From an uncultured Planktomarina sp. (GTDB taxonomy: Bacteria > Pseudomonadota > Alphaproteobacteria > Rhodobacterales > Rhodobacteraceae), in the NCBI GenBank assembly GCA_943788425.1, contig CALSQF010000004.1, positions 1 through 64,000 on the forward strand: a stretch of DNA of 64,000 nucleotides, written 5' to 3'. The notes under the pieces were generated by a model. It searched no databases, was not told where the DNA came from, and was given only the letters and a program-made list of their open reading frames with translations. How positions within the stretch are numbered: the first letter of the stretch is position 1; every line of letters begins with the position of its first letter. The translations under genes were made by a program, and so were the position numbers. Below are positions 8,812 to 19,419 of the stretch, piece after piece.

Positions 8812-10266
8812 ATGTATATCGGGTTAGATCTTGGCACTTCAGGTTTAAAGGGCATCGTCATTGACGATGCCCAAACTATTTGTGCCGAAGCCACTTCGCC
8901 CTTGCGTGTTAACCGGCCCCAGGCGGGCTGGTCAGAGCAGGCGCCGCAAGACTGGCTTGCGGGCGCGGAGGCGGTTTTTTCGTCCTTGGCCGCGCAGACC
9001 GATCTGAGCGCCGTTCGTGCCATTGGCCTATCTGGGCAAATGCACGGCGCAACGCTTCTGGATGCGCAAGATAAAGTGTTACGCCCGTGCATCCTGTGGA
9101 ACGATACCCGGGCTGCGGCTGAGGCTGAAGAGATGGATCGCAATCCAATATTTCGTCGCCGGACTGGCAATATCGTCTTCCCTGGCTTTACCGCGCCCAA
9201 GTTGGCCTGGGTGCGGCGGTGGGAACCTGAGATTTTTGCAAAAGTGGCCAAGGTGCTTTTGCCCAAAGATTACCTGCGGCTTTGGTTGTCGTCTGAGCAT
9301 GTGGCGGAGATGTCCGATGCAGCTGGGACCTCTTGGCTAGACGTGGGCGCGCGGGCTTGGTCCGATGACCTGCTTGCGGCGACGGGATTGCAGCGCGCAC
9401 AGATGCCGCATCTTGTGGAGGGTTCTGAGGCTTCTGGAATGCTGCGCCGGGATCTTGCCGCGCGCTTTGGCATGCGGGGCGATGTGGTCATTGCCGGCGG
9501 CGGTGGGGACAATGCGGCCAGCGCAATCGGCGTAGGTGTGGTGCGCGGTGGTGAGGCTTTTGTCAGCTTGGGCACCTCTGGTGTCTTATTCGCTGCCAGT
9601 GATGCCTATCAGCCAGATCCGGCCAGCGCGGTCCATAGCTTTTGCCATGCGGTGCCGAAGACTTGGCACCAAATGGGGGTGATCTTGGCGGCCTCTGATG
9701 CTTTGAGTTGGTTTGGCCGCGTGCTGGGTGCGGCGCCTGCGGATATGACCTCGGGGCTTGGCCCGCTCCAAGCGCCATCCTCAACGCTGTTCCTGCCCTA
9801 TCTCGGGGGTGAGCGCACACCGCATAATGATGCGGTGATCCGTGCCAGTTTTCTAAACCTTGACCACAGCACGGATCACATCGCCATGACGCGGGCGGTG
9901 ATGGAGGGGGTCACCTATGCGGTGCGAGACAGTTTTGACGCGCTGACCTCAACGGGAACAAAGATTGAGCGTTTGCTCGCCGTAGGGGGTGGCTCAAAAT
10001 CTGACTATTGGGTGCAGGCGATTGCGACCATTCTGGGGTTGCCGATAGAGCTGCCAGTCGCGGGCGATTTTGGCGGCGCCTTTGGGGCGGCGCGGCTGGC
10101 GATGATGGCGACAGGCGCCAAAGTGAGCGATGTGGCCTATGCGCCCAAAATCGCACGGGTGATTGAACCCGTCCCAGGGCTAACCGATGAGTTTATGGCA
10201 GGTCTGAGCGCCTACCGCGCGGCCTATCAGGCTTTGAAGGGGCTTGGTGGATCTGCGGCTGGCTAA
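8812..10266 (+). CDS. xylB: xylulokinase
   Basis: FGGY-family carbohydrate kinase, 484 residues, which phosphorylates D-xylulose to xylulose 5-phosphate. It starts MYIGLDLGTSGLKGI, the phosphate-1 loop of the actin-like ATPase fold. It also shows GQMHGATLLD, LWNDTRAAAEAEE and GGGGDNAASAIGVG, the typical XylB blocks. The gene begins 3 nt after xylG and ends 81 nt before xylA, so the product of the isomerase feeds straight into this step and then into the pentose phosphate pathway. Confidence 0.93.
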   Translation: MYIGLDLGTSGLKGIVIDDAQTICAEATSPLRVNRPQAGWSEQAPQDWLAGAEAVFSSLAAQTDLSAVRAIGLSGQMHGATLLDAQDKVLRPCILWNDTRAAAEAEEMDRNPIFRRRTGNIVFPGFTAPKLAWVRRWEPEIFAKVAKVLLPKDYLRLWLSSEHVAEMSDAAGTSWLDVGARAWSDDLLAATGLQRAQMPHLVEGSEASGMLRRDLAARFGMRGDVVIAGGGGDNAASAIGVGVVRGGEAFVSLGTSGVLFAASDAYQPDPASAVHSFCHAVPKTWHQMGVILAASDALSWFGRVLGAAPADMTSGLGPLQAPSSTLFLPYLGGERTPHNDAVIRASFLNLDHSTDHIAMTRAVMEGVTYAVRDSFDALTSTGTKIERLLAVGGGSKSDYWVQAIATILGLPIELPVAGDFGGAFGAARLAMMATGAKVSDVAYAPKIARVIEPVPGLTDEFMAGLSAYRAAYQALKGLGGSAAG

Positions 10267-10347
10267 GGATTGGGGTCTTTGCGTCCACCTAAAGATATGC
10301 AACTGTTGCACAATCTTGGGTATTAACTTGTCTAAAAAAGGTGTTCG

Positions 10348-11649
10348 ATGACTGATTTCTTCCAAGGAGTTCCTCAAATTCAATATGAAGGCTTGCAGAC
10401 GGACAATGAGTTTGCCTTTCGCCATTACAACCCCGATGAAATGGTCATGGGCAAAAGCCTCAAAGAGCATTTGCGCTTCGCCGTGGCCTATTGGCATTCC
10501 TTCGCATGGGAGGGCGGTGATCCCTTTGGTGGACGCACCTTTGATCGGCCTTGGTTCGGATCGCAGATGGCGTTTGCCAAGCTCAAGGCAGATGTGGCCT
10601 TTGAGATGTTTGATATACTTGGTGTACCATATTTTTGCTTTCATGATGCTGATATGCGTCCTGAGGGCAGCAATTTTGCCGAAAACACTCGCAATCTAGA
10701 AGAGATGGTGGAGTATTTCGCCCTGAAAATAGAGACTTCGCAAACCCGTTTGCTATGGGGCACTGCGAATTTGTTTTCCCACAGGCGTTTTATGGCTGGG
10801 GCGGCGACGAACCCGGATCCTGATGTTTTTGCCTATAGCGCCGCAACGATTAAGAGCTGCATGGATGCCACTGCACGGCTTGGCGGTGAAAACTATGTGC
10901 TTTGGGGTGGCCGTGAGGGCTATGAGACTTTGCTGAACACGGATTTGGCGCGTGAGCGAGCACAGGCTGGGCGCATGCTACAGATGGCGGTCGAGTATAA
11001 ACATAAAATTGGCTTCAAAGGCGCTATTTTGATAGAGCCCAAGCCGCAAGAGCCAACGAAGCACCAATATGATTATGATGTTGCTACGGTCTATGGGTTT
11101 TTGAAGGACTTTGGTCTGGAACACGAGGTTAAGGTAAATATTGAGCAGGGACATGCGATCCTGGCGGGGCATTCCTTTGAGCATGAACTGGCTCTGGCGC
11201 GCGCTTTGGGGATTTTTGGCTCCATTGACATGAACCGCAATGATTACCAATCGGGTTGGGATACGGATCAATTTCCGAACAATGTGCCAGAAACCGCTTT
11301 GGCTTATTATGAGGTGTTAAAGGCCGGCGGATTCACCACAGGTGGCACCAATTTTGATGCTAAATTGCGACGCCAATCTATTGATCCCAAAGATTTAATT
11401 TTGTCTCATGTGGGTGCGATGGATATTTGCGCGGCGGGGCTAAAGGCAGCAGCGGCCATGCTCGAGGACGGCCGGCTTGAGGCCGCGCGCACAGAGCGCT
11501 ATGCCGGCTGGGACAGCACGGCAGGTCAGGCGCTTTTGCGCAGCGATTTGGAGCAAATTTCTGCACGGGTGGTGGCTGATGATATCAATCCAGAGCCAAA
11601 ATCGGGCCGGCAGGAGCGTTTGGAAAATCTGGTGAACCGCTTTTTGTAG
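10348..11649 (+). CDS. xylA: xylose isomerase
   Basis: Metal-dependent aldose-ketose isomerase, 433 residues, class II length. The catalytic His-Asp region [11 protein letters not shown] is near residue 100. The metal-binding [17 protein letters not shown] and the [18 protein letters not shown] block that carries further metal ligands follow. It converts D-xylose to D-xylulose in the cytoplasm. Last gene of the xyl operon; it converges on matB with only 7 nt between the two stop codons and no clear terminator in that gap. Confidence 0.94.
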   Translation: MTDFFQGVPQIQYEGLQTDNEFAFRHYNPDEMVMGKSLKEHLRFAVAYWHSFAWEGGDPFGGRTFDRPWFGSQMAFAKLKADVAFEMFDILGVPYFCFHDADMRPEGSNFAENTRNLEEMVEYFALKIETSQTRLLWGTANLFSHRRFMAGAATNPDPDVFAYSAATIKSCMDATARLGGENYVLWGGREGYETLLNTDLARERAQAGRMLQMAVEYKHKIGFKGAILIEPKPQEPTKHQYDYDVATVYGFLKDFGLEHEVKVNIEQGHAILAGHSFEHELALARALGIFGSIDMNRNDYQSGWDTDQFPNNVPETALAYYEVLKAGGFTTGGTNFDAKLRRQSIDPKDLILSHVGAMDICAAGLKAAAAMLEDGRLEAARTERYAGWDSTAGQALLRSDLEQISARVVADDINPEPKSGRQERLENLVNRFL

Positions 11650-11656
11650 ATGCCGA

Positions 11657-13176
11657 TCAAGATTTGGCGAACAAATCGCGAAACTGATCCCTTAGGGCAT
11701 TTTTTTGAACTTTTCCCATCGTGTTACGCGGCAGTTGCGGCAAGACGATCAGTTTCTTGGGAAGTTTAAAGCGGGCCAGTTGTTCTGAGCTATGGCTTTG
11801 GATAGCTTCCAGATCGGGCGTGCGTTCGGAACTCGGCACGAGGAGCGCCAGCACGGTTTCGCCAAAATCTGGATGAGGGACACCGATCACGGCGCTTTCC
11901 AGAACGCCCTCTTGCGCGTCCAGCACCGTCTCGATTTCTTTGGGGTAGATGTTAAATCCGCCTGAGATAATCAAATCTTTATTGCGTCCGACAATATGGA
12001 CATAACCATCGGCATCAACCATGCCCAGATCCCCGGTAATGAAAAATCCATCGCCGCGCAGCTCCTCCGCGGTTTTCTCGGGCATGTTCCAATAGCCTTT
12101 GAACACATTCGGTCCGCGGACTTCGATCTCACCGATGTCCCCTTGCGCCAGTGTCTTGCCTGTGGTGCTGTCGGTGATTTTCAGCTCAATGCCCGGCAGC
12201 GGAAATCCGACTGTGCCCGCGCGGCGCTCGCCCTTATAGGGGTTCGAGGTGCTCATATTGGTTTCTGTCATGCCGTAGCGCTCAAGGATGCGATGACCGC
12301 TGCGTTGTTCAAACAGCTCATGGGTCTCTGCCAAAAGCGGTGCGCTGCCAGAGATGAAGAGCCGCATGTGCTGAGAGAGCGCCCTGTCGAACCGTGGATC
12401 ATCAAGCAATCTGGTATAAAAAGTCGGCACCCCCATCATGCAGGTTGCTTGTGGCATTAAAGCGATCATCGCCTCTTGGTCAAATTTTGGCACAAAGAGG
12501 ATTTTGCAGCCCGACAATAGGGCAATATTGGTCGCCACAAACAGCCCATGCGTGTGAAAAATCGGCAAAGCATGCAAAAGCACATCGCTGGCGCTAAAGG
12601 CCCAGTGGCGGGTCAGGACCTCAGCATTGGACAAAAGGTTGTTTTGTGTCAGCATGGCGCCCTTGGATCGGCCCGTTGTGCCGGAGGTATAGAGGAAGGC
12701 AGCCAGATCTTCGGCGTCACGCGGAACGGTTGCAAACTGTAGAGGGGTGTGGCGCCGCCTTCTGCGCAAAACTGCCCTGTCCTGCGGCATCCATGGTTTC
12801 CAGCCGCGCCCCAGTTGGCCTGCGCGATCATGGCCAGAGACTCTTGGGATTTGGGATCACAAATGATCACTCGCGCGCCGCTGTCTTCAATAAAATAGGA
12901 CAGTTCGCTGGCGGTATAGGCGGTGTTCAGTGGCAAGAATATCAGGCCGGCTTGCACACAGGCGGCATAGATTGCCAAGGATTGTGGAGATTTTTTGATC
13001 TGCACCGCCACCCGGTCACCGGGGCGCAGTCCAAAATCAGTTAAAACATGGGCATATTGTGCCGCTTGCTGCAAAAATTGGCCATGGGTGAACGTCGTGC
13101 CATCTTGCATTTGTAAAAAGACAGTTTCCTGCCCCAAGTGGCGTCCGAATAAACCGTCATAAAGTGGATTGGCCAT
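11657..13176 (-). pseudogene. matB: malonyl-CoA synthetase with two frameshifts
   Basis: AMP-forming acyl-CoA ligase that makes malonyl-CoA from malonate. The N-terminal third is read from ATG 13176 (MANPLYDGLFGRHLGQ) and the rest in another frame, with the ATP-binding P-loop LYTSGTTGRSKGAM, YGMTETN, the GYWNMPEKT block and a C-terminal catalytic lysine in LPRNTMGKVQK. Two single-base insertions separate the frames: one T at 12815/12816 and one C near 12737 (plus-strand letters). Removing both restores an unbroken ligase of about 504 residues. As written the gene makes no full-length enzyme. Either it is a recent pseudogene or the sequence has errors here. It follows matA as a malonate-use pair. 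Confidence 0.75.
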
Positions 13177-14426
13177 GTTATTTCCCTAGTTATTTTGGTC
13201 CTCATCGCGGCGCAAAGCGTGCGCACGGGTGCAGAGGCCACCACAGTTTTATCTTTAACAAACTGTTCGTGATTGTGAGAAATTTTTGACAGATCGTAAA
13301 GATAATTGACCATTGTTCCGTTGGACTGTGCCAAGCCATTGGCCGAGGTGTCGGCACCTGTATGCACCGCATGAACGCGCGCGCCATTGCCCAGATGAAA
13401 CCGTGCTACAGGGTCATAGGGGCTGCCATCCGCGGTCTTAGCTTCCAGCAAAAAATAGGCTGCAAGCGAAGCGCTTTGATTTTCGATGTCCTCAGGCATG
13501 TCGGCCTGTTTCATCCAGCGGTTTAGGCTTGGGATCGGCGATAGGGTGACAAAAGTGGATAGCCCCGGCAAATCCTGTGCCAAGTCGGCGGCCACTTGTT
13601 TGATTAAGGAATTGCCAAAGGAAATGCCGGCCAACCCGGCCTGGCAATTGGAAATGGAATAAAAAACGGCCGTATCAGCGTCTCCGGCGCTGATGGCTTC
13701 GCGTTCATCTGCCAGCAGGTCTTGGATAGAATTGGGAATGCCTTTCGTCAACGCAACCTCCACAAAAATCAGTGGTTCATTCGGCATGGATGGGTGGAAA
13801 AATCCAAAGCAACGCCGATCTTCAGGTTTCAACCGGCGGCGCAGGTCATCCCAACTGTCGATGGCATGTACGGCCTCATAGGCAATGATTTTTTCCAAAA
13901 TATCTGCGGGGCTGCTCCAATTTATCGGACGCAAGACCAAGAAACCGCGGTTGAACCAGGAGGCGAACAGGTGTTTGAGATCCACATCTAAGGGCCCCAG
14001 ATCGGGCCGGTCCTTGATAACCTGTAGCAGGTCTTTGCGCAGTTGCACCAATTGCCCCGTCGCACCAGGCACTTGATTGAGCCGCCGGGCCAGTTCTTGG
14101 CGTTTTGGTTCGCTGGCGATAGCAAAGCTTCGATAGGTGTCTTTGTTCGAATTGGTCTTATAGGCTTTGAGGCTGGCAATGACCTCTTCCGGGTCAATTT
14201 CCAGCTCATGGGTCATGAACTCAAAAAAGGCCAATTTTTCATCTGCATTCATCGCCGCGTAACGATCGAGAACGGTGTGGGCCATGGCCATGCCAGAGAC
14301 CTCGCCAATACTGCCCAAAAGCGCACGGGCCAGATCCTTGGTGCTACGCCCCTCAGCCTCTTTCGACAGGAATTTTTGATAGCGGCGCTCAAAAAGCGTC
14401 GAGACCAGTTCGCTGAAGAAACTCAT
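13041..14426 (-). CDS. matA: malonyl-CoA decarboxylase, C-terminus probably altered
   Basis: Converts malonyl-CoA to acetyl-CoA and CO2. The 461-residue reading has the family helical N-terminal region and the catalytic GNAT-like C-terminal domain with the conserved His in LSKISHNHEQF. The last 50 or so residues, after VRTLCAA, do not look like the family and overlap matB by 136 nt. In the next frame a TGA occurs at once (13204-13202), 25 nt before the matB ATG and its AGGGA ribosome site. The native stop is therefore probably at 13202, with one extra base just before it. Together with matB it would convert malonate to acetyl-CoA. Confidence 0.8.
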   Translation of the reverse strand: MSFFSELVSTLFERRYQKFLSKEAEGRSTKDLARALLGSIGEVSGMAMAHTVLDRYAAMNADEKLAFFEFMTHELEIDPEEVIASLKAYKTNSNKDTYRSFAIASEPKRQELARRLNQVPGATGQLVQLRKDLLQVIKDRPDLGPLDVDLKHLFASWFNRGFLVLRPINWSSPADILEKIIAYEAVHAIDSWDDLRRRLKPEDRRCFGFFHPSMPNEPLIFVEVALTKGIPNSIQDLLADEREAISAGDADTAVFYSISNCQAGLAGISFGNSLIKQVAADLAQDLPGLSTFVTLSPIPSLNRWMKQADMPEDIENQSASLAAYFLLEAKTADGSPYDPVARFHLGNGARVHAVHTGADTSANGLAQSNGTMVNYLYDLSKISHNHEQFVKDKTVVASAPVRTLCAAMRTKITREITWPIHFMTVYSDATWGRKLSFYKCKMARRSPMANFCSKRHNMPMF

Positions 14427-14928
14427 TGTGCCGGCCCGTACAGATGGCGGCGGCGGTCGAGAACATCAATACGGCGCTTTGGTATTTGTCGAGCCGTGCG
14501 CACAGTGGTCATTGACAGAACATTTAAGATCACAGTTTTTCCCAGACGTAGCTCGCCACGCAGCACTCTCGCAGCATCAAAACTAGTCCCATGCTTTGCA
14601 GTCTTGGTCAATAAATTTATATTAGATTGGCTCTCGCGTTGGCTTGAAATTTTGACGGTTTCTATGTGGAAAAACGCCTGTCGGAGGCTGTGCTGACCCG
14701 TTTTCAGGTTGCCAATCCGCACGAGAGTGACGTTGCGTTGAAAAAAGCTGGGGTAGCTTATTGCGCCGCGCGCGCCTGTTTCATCAAAGGACATTCGCGC
14801 CGCCGGCTGCGCGGCCGGCGCCCAAACTGAAAGGGGCCCCAAACCCCAATCGACGGGCACCTGGCCGAGGTCTCATGCGCGCGTGAGACGATAATTGAGG
14901 GCCAGTGAAGCCGAGAGAGTGAGCCGCT
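14427..14928 (-). other. unassigned spacer, possible ORF or gene remnant
   Basis: A 502-nt stretch between matA and the methylsuccinyl-CoA dehydrogenase gene. On the minus strand a 145-codon open frame (14860-14423) ends with TGA overlapping the matA ATG, an operon-like junction, but its sequence resembles no family I know. A plus-strand frame of about 60 codons (about 14660-14827) has no start. A perfect GCCGGC stem lies at 14802-14819. In relatives a GntR-type regulator often sits by malonate genes; I cannot show that this is its remnant. Confidence 0.3.
14802..14819. terminator. GC-rich hairpin downstream of mcd
   Basis: GCCGGC (14802-14807) pairs with GCCGGC (14814-14819) around a 6-nt loop. 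There is no T-run in either direction. It may be a Rho-independent-like pause site for the minus-strand dehydrogenase gene, or only a stable RNA stem. Confidence 0.3.
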
Positions 14929-16587
14929 TTACCCTAAGAGCCGCCGCGCGATGACCTGCGCTTGAATTTCCCCTGCGCCTTCAAAGATGTTCAATATTCG
15001 CGCATCGCACAGAACACGGCTGATTTTATATTCCAAGGCAAACCCATTGCCGCCATGGATTTGCAGCGCGTTATCTGCGGCCGCCCAGGCGACACGTGCC
15101 CCCAGAAGTTTGGCCATGCCCGCCTCTATGTCACAGCGTCGACCTTCATCTTTTTCGAAGGCACTGAAATAGGTCAATTGCCGCGCCACAGTCAGCTCTA
15201 CTGCCATCATTGCTAATTTATTGGCCACGCGGGGAAAGGCGATGAGGGGTTTGCCAAACTGTTTGCGATCCATGGCGTAACGATAGGCCAGATCAAGCGC
15301 TGACTGCGCCACACCAACGGCGCGTGCAGCGGTTTGGATACGGGCGCTTTCGAACGTTTCCATCAACTGCTTAAACCCTTTACCAGTTTCCCCGCCCAAA
15401 AGGTTTTCCCCTTTCACCTGGAACCCATCAAAGGCCAGCTCATATTCCTTCATGCCGCGATAGCCCAGAACCTCAATCTCACCGCCGGTCATGCCTTCAC
15501 TTGGAAAAGGCACCTCATCGGTGCCGGGCGTTTTTTCGGCCAAAAACATCGAAAGGCCCTTATAATCCGTGGTCTCTGGGTCCGTGCGGGCCAATAAGGT
15601 CATGACATGGGTACGCGTGGCATGGGTGATCCAAGTTTTATTGCCCGTCACGCTCCAATCGCCACCTGATTTGACGGCGCGGGTGCGTAGGGCGCCAAGG
15701 TCGGATCCGGTATTGGGTTCGGTGAACACCGCTGTCGGCAGTTTTTCTCCACTGGCCAATGCGGGCAACCATTTTTCTTTCTGTGCTTGCGTGCCGCCGG
15801 CGATAATCAGCTCCGCCGCAATCTCGCTGCGGGTGCCGAGTGAGCCAACACCAATATAACCGCGGGACAATTCTTCGCTGACCACGCACATTGAGGCTTT
15901 TGAAAGGCCAAAACCGCCATATTCCTCAGGGATCGTCAGACCAAAGACGCCCATTTCAGCCAGTTCATCAATCACTTCCATTGGGATCAACTCATCTTTG
16001 AGGTGCCACTCATGGGCGTAGGGTTCGACTTTTTCGATCGCATAGCGCCGGAACTGTTCGCGGATCATTTCAAGTTCTTCGTCCAAGCCAGAGGCCTCGA
16101 GGATCGTATTGGCTTCCAATTCCTGCATGAGGGTCACCAGACGCAGACGTACCGCCTGGGTGTTACCCTCCTGGGCCAGCCGGGCTGCAGCGCCGATGGT
16201 GAGCGGGGCCGCGGCGTCAGAGGTGAGGCTCATATCTTGTAAGCGAATGACTTCTGTCTGGTTCATCAGAATACCGCCGGACAATTGACATAGATATTCT
16301 CCAAAGGCGATTTGGTGAATCAGCTGTTCGGTCTCACCGAATTTTTGCTGCGCGTGCAAAGCCTCGGCCCAGCGCTGCATTTGCTGGAGACTTTGCACAT
16401 AGGTGGCCAACCAAGCGAAGCCATGCGCCGCGGTCTGGTGATCTTCAATCAGCGAGTTTTGGATCCGGCCATCGGCACTGACCATATCTCGCAGGCGCAT
16501 GCGCGCCGCCTCGCAGACCGCTTCAGCCGCAGGCAGTGCCTCGGCGGTGAGAGAGAGCAAATTTGGGAGAAGTACCGAAGCCGTCAT
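14929..16587 (-). CDS. mcd: (2S)-methylsuccinyl-CoA dehydrogenase
   Basis: FAD-dependent acyl-CoA dehydrogenase, 552 residues. An extra N-terminal region of about 150 residues precedes the usual dehydrogenase fold; this long form is characteristic of the methylsuccinyl-CoA dehydrogenase of the ethylmalonyl-CoA pathway, where it makes mesaconyl-C1-CoA and reduces ETF. Family motifs include PEEYGGFGLSKASMCVVSEE, FTEPNTGSDLGALRTRAV and YAMDRKQFGKPLI. ATG 16587 is preferred to the GTG two codons upstream because AGGA lies 7 nt before it. It is divergent from a TauE-type exporter. etfBA in this window can supply the electron acceptor. Confidence 0.85.
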   Translation of the reverse strand: MTASVLLPNLLSLTAEALPAAEAVCEAARMRLRDMVSADGRIQNSLIEDHQTAAHGFAWLATYVQSLQQMQRWAEALHAQQKFGETEQLIHQIAFGEYLCQLSGGILMNQTEVIRLQDMSLTSDAAAPLTIGAAARLAQEGNTQAVRLRLVTLMQELEANTILEASGLDEELEMIREQFRRYAIEKVEPYAHEWHLKDELIPMEVIDELAEMGVFGLTIPEEYGGFGLSKASMCVVSEELSRGYIGVGSLGTRSEIAAELIIAGGTQAQKEKWLPALASGEKLPTAVFTEPNTGSDLGALRTRAVKSGGDWSVTGNKTWITHATRTHVMTLLARTDPETTDYKGLSMFLAEKTPGTDEVPFPSEGMTGGEIEVLGYRGMKEYELAFDGFQVKGENLLGGETGKGFKQLMETFESARIQTAARAVGVAQSALDLAYRYAMDRKQFGKPLIAFPRVANKLAMMAVELTVARQLTYFSAFEKDEGRRCDIEAGMAKLLGARVAWAAADNALQIHGGNGFALEYKISRVLCDARILNIFEGAGEIQAQVIARRLLG

Positions 16588-16749
16588 ATTCACATCCTAT
16601 TTCTGCAGTCACGCGTTAGCATTTGTGGAGTTATCTAGGTTGTTTGCAACCGCAGCACAACTTTCATTCAAAAGAAAATGTTATTTTGAAGTATTATGTC
16701 GCAGTCGAATTTTAGTGTAGTGGCAATTGCGTGCCGCTATGCTGCGCCT

Positions 16750-17511
16750 ATGACCCAGACTTTGAGCCTATATACTGCTGATTTACTTCTTTTGATTGCG
16801 GCGACAGCCGTGATTGCAGGGATGGTGAAGGGTATTGTTGGATTTGCCATGCCAATGATATTTATCACCGGCATGACCATTTTTGTCGGACCAGATTTGG
16901 CGCTGGGTATTTTGATTCTTCCCACGCTTGTCACCAATGGTTGGCAGGCGGGCCGACAGGGTTTTACGGCCGCGCTCCGCTCGCTTTATGACCATCGTTG
17001 GTTTTTGGGGCTGGGCTACGGGGTGCTTTTGGCAACCACCCAGCTTGTCCCGCTTCTATCACAGGAATTGTTCTTTCTCTGCCTTGGATTCTTGGTTGTG
17101 GGCTTCGCCAGTTTGATGCTGAGTGGCTGGAAACCTCAAGGGCGCAGCGGTGCGGGCTTGTCCTTTGTCTGTGCGGTTATTGCCGGTATTGGCGGCGGGA
17201 TTTCGGGTGTTTGGGGTCCCCCGACTGTGATGTATCTGTCGGCCTATCAATTGGAAAAGCAGGCCCAAATGCGGGCGCAGGGGGCGATTTATGGCCTTGG
17301 GGCCGTGTTGCTGTTATTTGGGCACCTGGGTTCGGGTATCGCCACGCCGCAGGCGTTGGGCCTTGGCGGCTTTGCGATTGTTCCTGCCTGTTTGGGCATA
17401 TGGATCGGGTTTCAAATACAAGATCGTATCAACCAAAATATGTTTCGCATCGCGACGTTGAGCGTTTTAATCTTGGCTGGCCTCAATTTGATCCGCCGCG
17501 GGGTGATGTGA
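16750..17511 (+). CDS. TauE/SafE-family membrane exporter
   Basis: A 253-residue integral membrane protein with about eight hydrophobic helices in two repeats. The repeat signatures GMVKGIVGFAMPM and GIGGGISGVWGPPTVMYL are typical of the TauE/SafE family (sulfite, sulfoacetate or other organic anion exporters). The start at 16750 (MTQTLSLYTADLL) is chosen over an upstream in-frame ATG at 16696 because it puts the first helix near the N-terminus; no strong ribosome site is visible for either. The substrate is unknown. Confidence 0.8.
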   Translation: MTQTLSLYTADLLLLIAATAVIAGMVKGIVGFAMPMIFITGMTIFVGPDLALGILILPTLVTNGWQAGRQGFTAALRSLYDHRWFLGLGYGVLLATTQLVPLLSQELFFLCLGFLVVGFASLMLSGWKPQGRSGAGLSFVCAVIAGIGGGISGVWGPPTVMYLSAYQLEKQAQMRAQGAIYGLGAVLLLFGHLGSGIATPQALGLGGFAIVPACLGIWIGFQIQDRINQNMFRIATLSVLILAGLNLIRRGVM

Positions 17512-17540
17512 TCCTTAGTTCCGCGGCGGAATGAGCCGAT

Positions 17541-19142
17541 TTATGCGCCCAATGCAATCGCGCGTACGTCATCATCAATATGCGGCAAATATTGCTTGAA
17601 ATTTTCGCTGAACATCGTGACGAGCTTTTCGGCTTGCGCGTCATAGGCCTCTTTGTCTTCCCATGTGCGTCTAGGTTCGAGCAAGAGATCTGCCACACCC
17701 GGCACAGAGGTTGGCACTTCAAAACCAAAATTTGGATCGCCTCGGAATGTGCCATTGGCCAGGGTGCCATCGAGCGCAGCGCTGAGCAACAGGCGGGTGG
17801 CACGTATCGGCATGCGGCTGCCTTTTCCATAGGCGCCGCCTGTCCAGCCGGTATTCACCAACCAGCAGGTTGCACCATGTTTGGCGATTTTTTCGCGCAG
17901 AAGGTTGCCATAAACTTCAGGACGGCGCGGCATGAAGGGGGCGCCGAAGCAGGTTGAGAAGGTCGGCTGCGGCTCTGTCACGCCGCGCTCTGTACCGGCC
18001 ACTTTGGCGGTGAAACCTGACAGAAAGTGATACATGGCCTGCGCTGGCGTCAAACGGGCAATTGGTGGCAGAACGCCAAAGCTGTCACAGGTCAACATGA
18101 TGATATTTTTGGGATGCCCGCCAAGCGCTGTTGGCGAGGCGTTTGAGATGTATTCCAGAGGATAGGCGCAGCGCATATTGGCTGTCAGGCTGTCATCATC
18201 GAAATCTAACTCTTTGGTTTCGGGATCATAGACCATATTTTCAATAACCGTGCCGAACTTCGCGGTTGTTGCGAAAATTTCTGGTTCGGCCTCTGCACTG
18301 AGGTTGATGGTTTTGGCGTAGCACCCACCTTCAAAATTGAAGGTGCCGCGATCAGACCAGCCATGCTCGTCATCGCCGATCAAGACGCGGGAGGGGTCCG
18401 CTGAAAGTGTGGTTTTACCCGTTCCCGAAAGCCCAAAGAAAACGGCGGTGTCCACTGGGTTGCCTGGGGCATGATTGGCCGAGCAATGCATTGGCATAAT
18501 GCCTTTTTCGGGCAGCAAATAGTTGAGCAATGAGAAGACAGATTTCTTATTTTCACCTGCATATTCAGTGCCGCCAATAAGGATGATCCGACGGTCAAAA
18601 TTCATCGCTATCACAGTCTCAGAGCGGCAATTGTGGCGCTCGGGGCTCGCTTGGAAGGAGGGGCAATTTATCACAGTCCAATCTGCAGTGAATTCTTCCA
18701 GCTCGTCAGCGTCAGGCCGGCGCAACATATGGCGAATGAATAGCCCATGCCAAGCCAGCTCTGTCACTATGCGCACATCGAGGCGGTTGGCGGGATCGGC
18801 GCCGCCAAAGAGGTCCTGTACAAAATAATCACGTCCCTGCATATGAGCGATCATATCTTCATAGAGCGCTTCAAAACCCGCTTCAGACATTGCGGCATTA
18901 TTTTCCCACCAAATGCTATCGGCCACAGAGGCGGTTTTGACCACATGTTTGTCTTTTGGAGATCGGCCAGTGAATTTTCCGGTAGAAACTAAGAATGCGC
19001 CGCCCTTTCCAAGTTGGCCCTCTTTTCGGGCCAAAGCCTGCTCGATGAGCGTGGGTTCCAGCAGGTTGTAATAGACAGTCCCCAGCCCAGTGATACCTTG
19101 ATCATAGAGGGTGAATTGGGGATTTACGCGTCCATTGGTCAT
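17541..19142 (-). CDS. pckA: phosphoenolpyruvate carboxykinase (ATP)
   Basis: Converts oxaloacetate and ATP to PEP, CO2 and ADP, the first committed step of gluconeogenesis. 533 residues, the usual length for the ATP-dependent type. The kinase-1a P-loop [11 protein letters not shown], the metal site and the oxaloacetate-binding [12 protein letters not shown] are intact. Start ATG 19142 has AGGAG 8 nt upstream. It is divergent from chvI, a neighbour pair conserved in alphaproteobacteria, where ChvI/ChvG is known in some species to influence pckA expression. Confidence 0.95.
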   Translation of the reverse strand: MTNGRVNPQFTLYDQGITGLGTVYYNLLEPTLIEQALARKEGQLGKGGAFLVSTGKFTGRSPKDKHVVKTASVADSIWWENNAAMSEAGFEALYEDMIAHMQGRDYFVQDLFGGADPANRLDVRIVTELAWHGLFIRHMLRRPDADELEEFTADWTVINCPSFQASPERHNCRSETVIAMNFDRRIILIGGTEYAGENKKSVFSLLNYLLPEKGIMPMHCSANHAPGNPVDTAVFFGLSGTGKTTLSADPSRVLIGDDEHGWSDRGTFNFEGGCYAKTINLSAEAEPEIFATTAKFGTVIENMVYDPETKELDFDDDSLTANMRCAYPLEYISNASPTALGGHPKNIIMLTCDSFGVLPPIARLTPAQAMYHFLSGFTAKVAGTERGVTEPQPTFSTCFGAPFMPRRPEVYGNLLREKIAKHGATCWLVNTGWTGGAYGKGSRMPIRATRLLLSAALDGTLANGTFRGDPNFGFEVPTSVPGVADLLLEPRRTWEDKEAYDAQAEKLVTMFSENFKQYLPHIDDDVRAIALGA

Positions 19143-19419
19143 GCCATTGCTCCTAGGGCTTGCATCTTACAAACAGCCTTTAACATGGCACGGTAGACCA
19201 TCAACAGTATCGGGTCCTGTCGTTAGCGCAATCAGTGGCAGTTTGGCGCAATAATTTTTTTGACCTTGGCAAAATTAACGTCATCGAAGCGAATTGCAGA
19301 TCATAGTGCTGTGAATTGCAGGCTGATTCGTGGTTACGTATTGCACAGATCGGCAAAACTACAGAAAGTGGTGAGAGATATCACTGTTAAAACGTTCAGC
19401 CGATCAGAGGACGATACCC
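19143..19419. promoter_or_regulatory. divergent control region between pckA and chvI
   Basis: A 277-nt spacer that must contain the promoters of pckA and the chvI operon. It includes an AT-rich block at about 19247-19280. No clear repeat or palindrome that I could assign to a regulator is visible by eye. Confidence 0.4.

Noticed and set aside
11657-13176. Two separate overlapping ligase genes (11657-12790 and 12649-13176)
   Set aside because: The two readings are consecutive parts of one matB ligase joined by two single-base shifts; the overlapping tails carry no family motifs.
14043-14696. Plus-strand 217-codon frame over the start of matA
   Set aside because: Mostly antisense to a clearly recognised gene and without family similarity.
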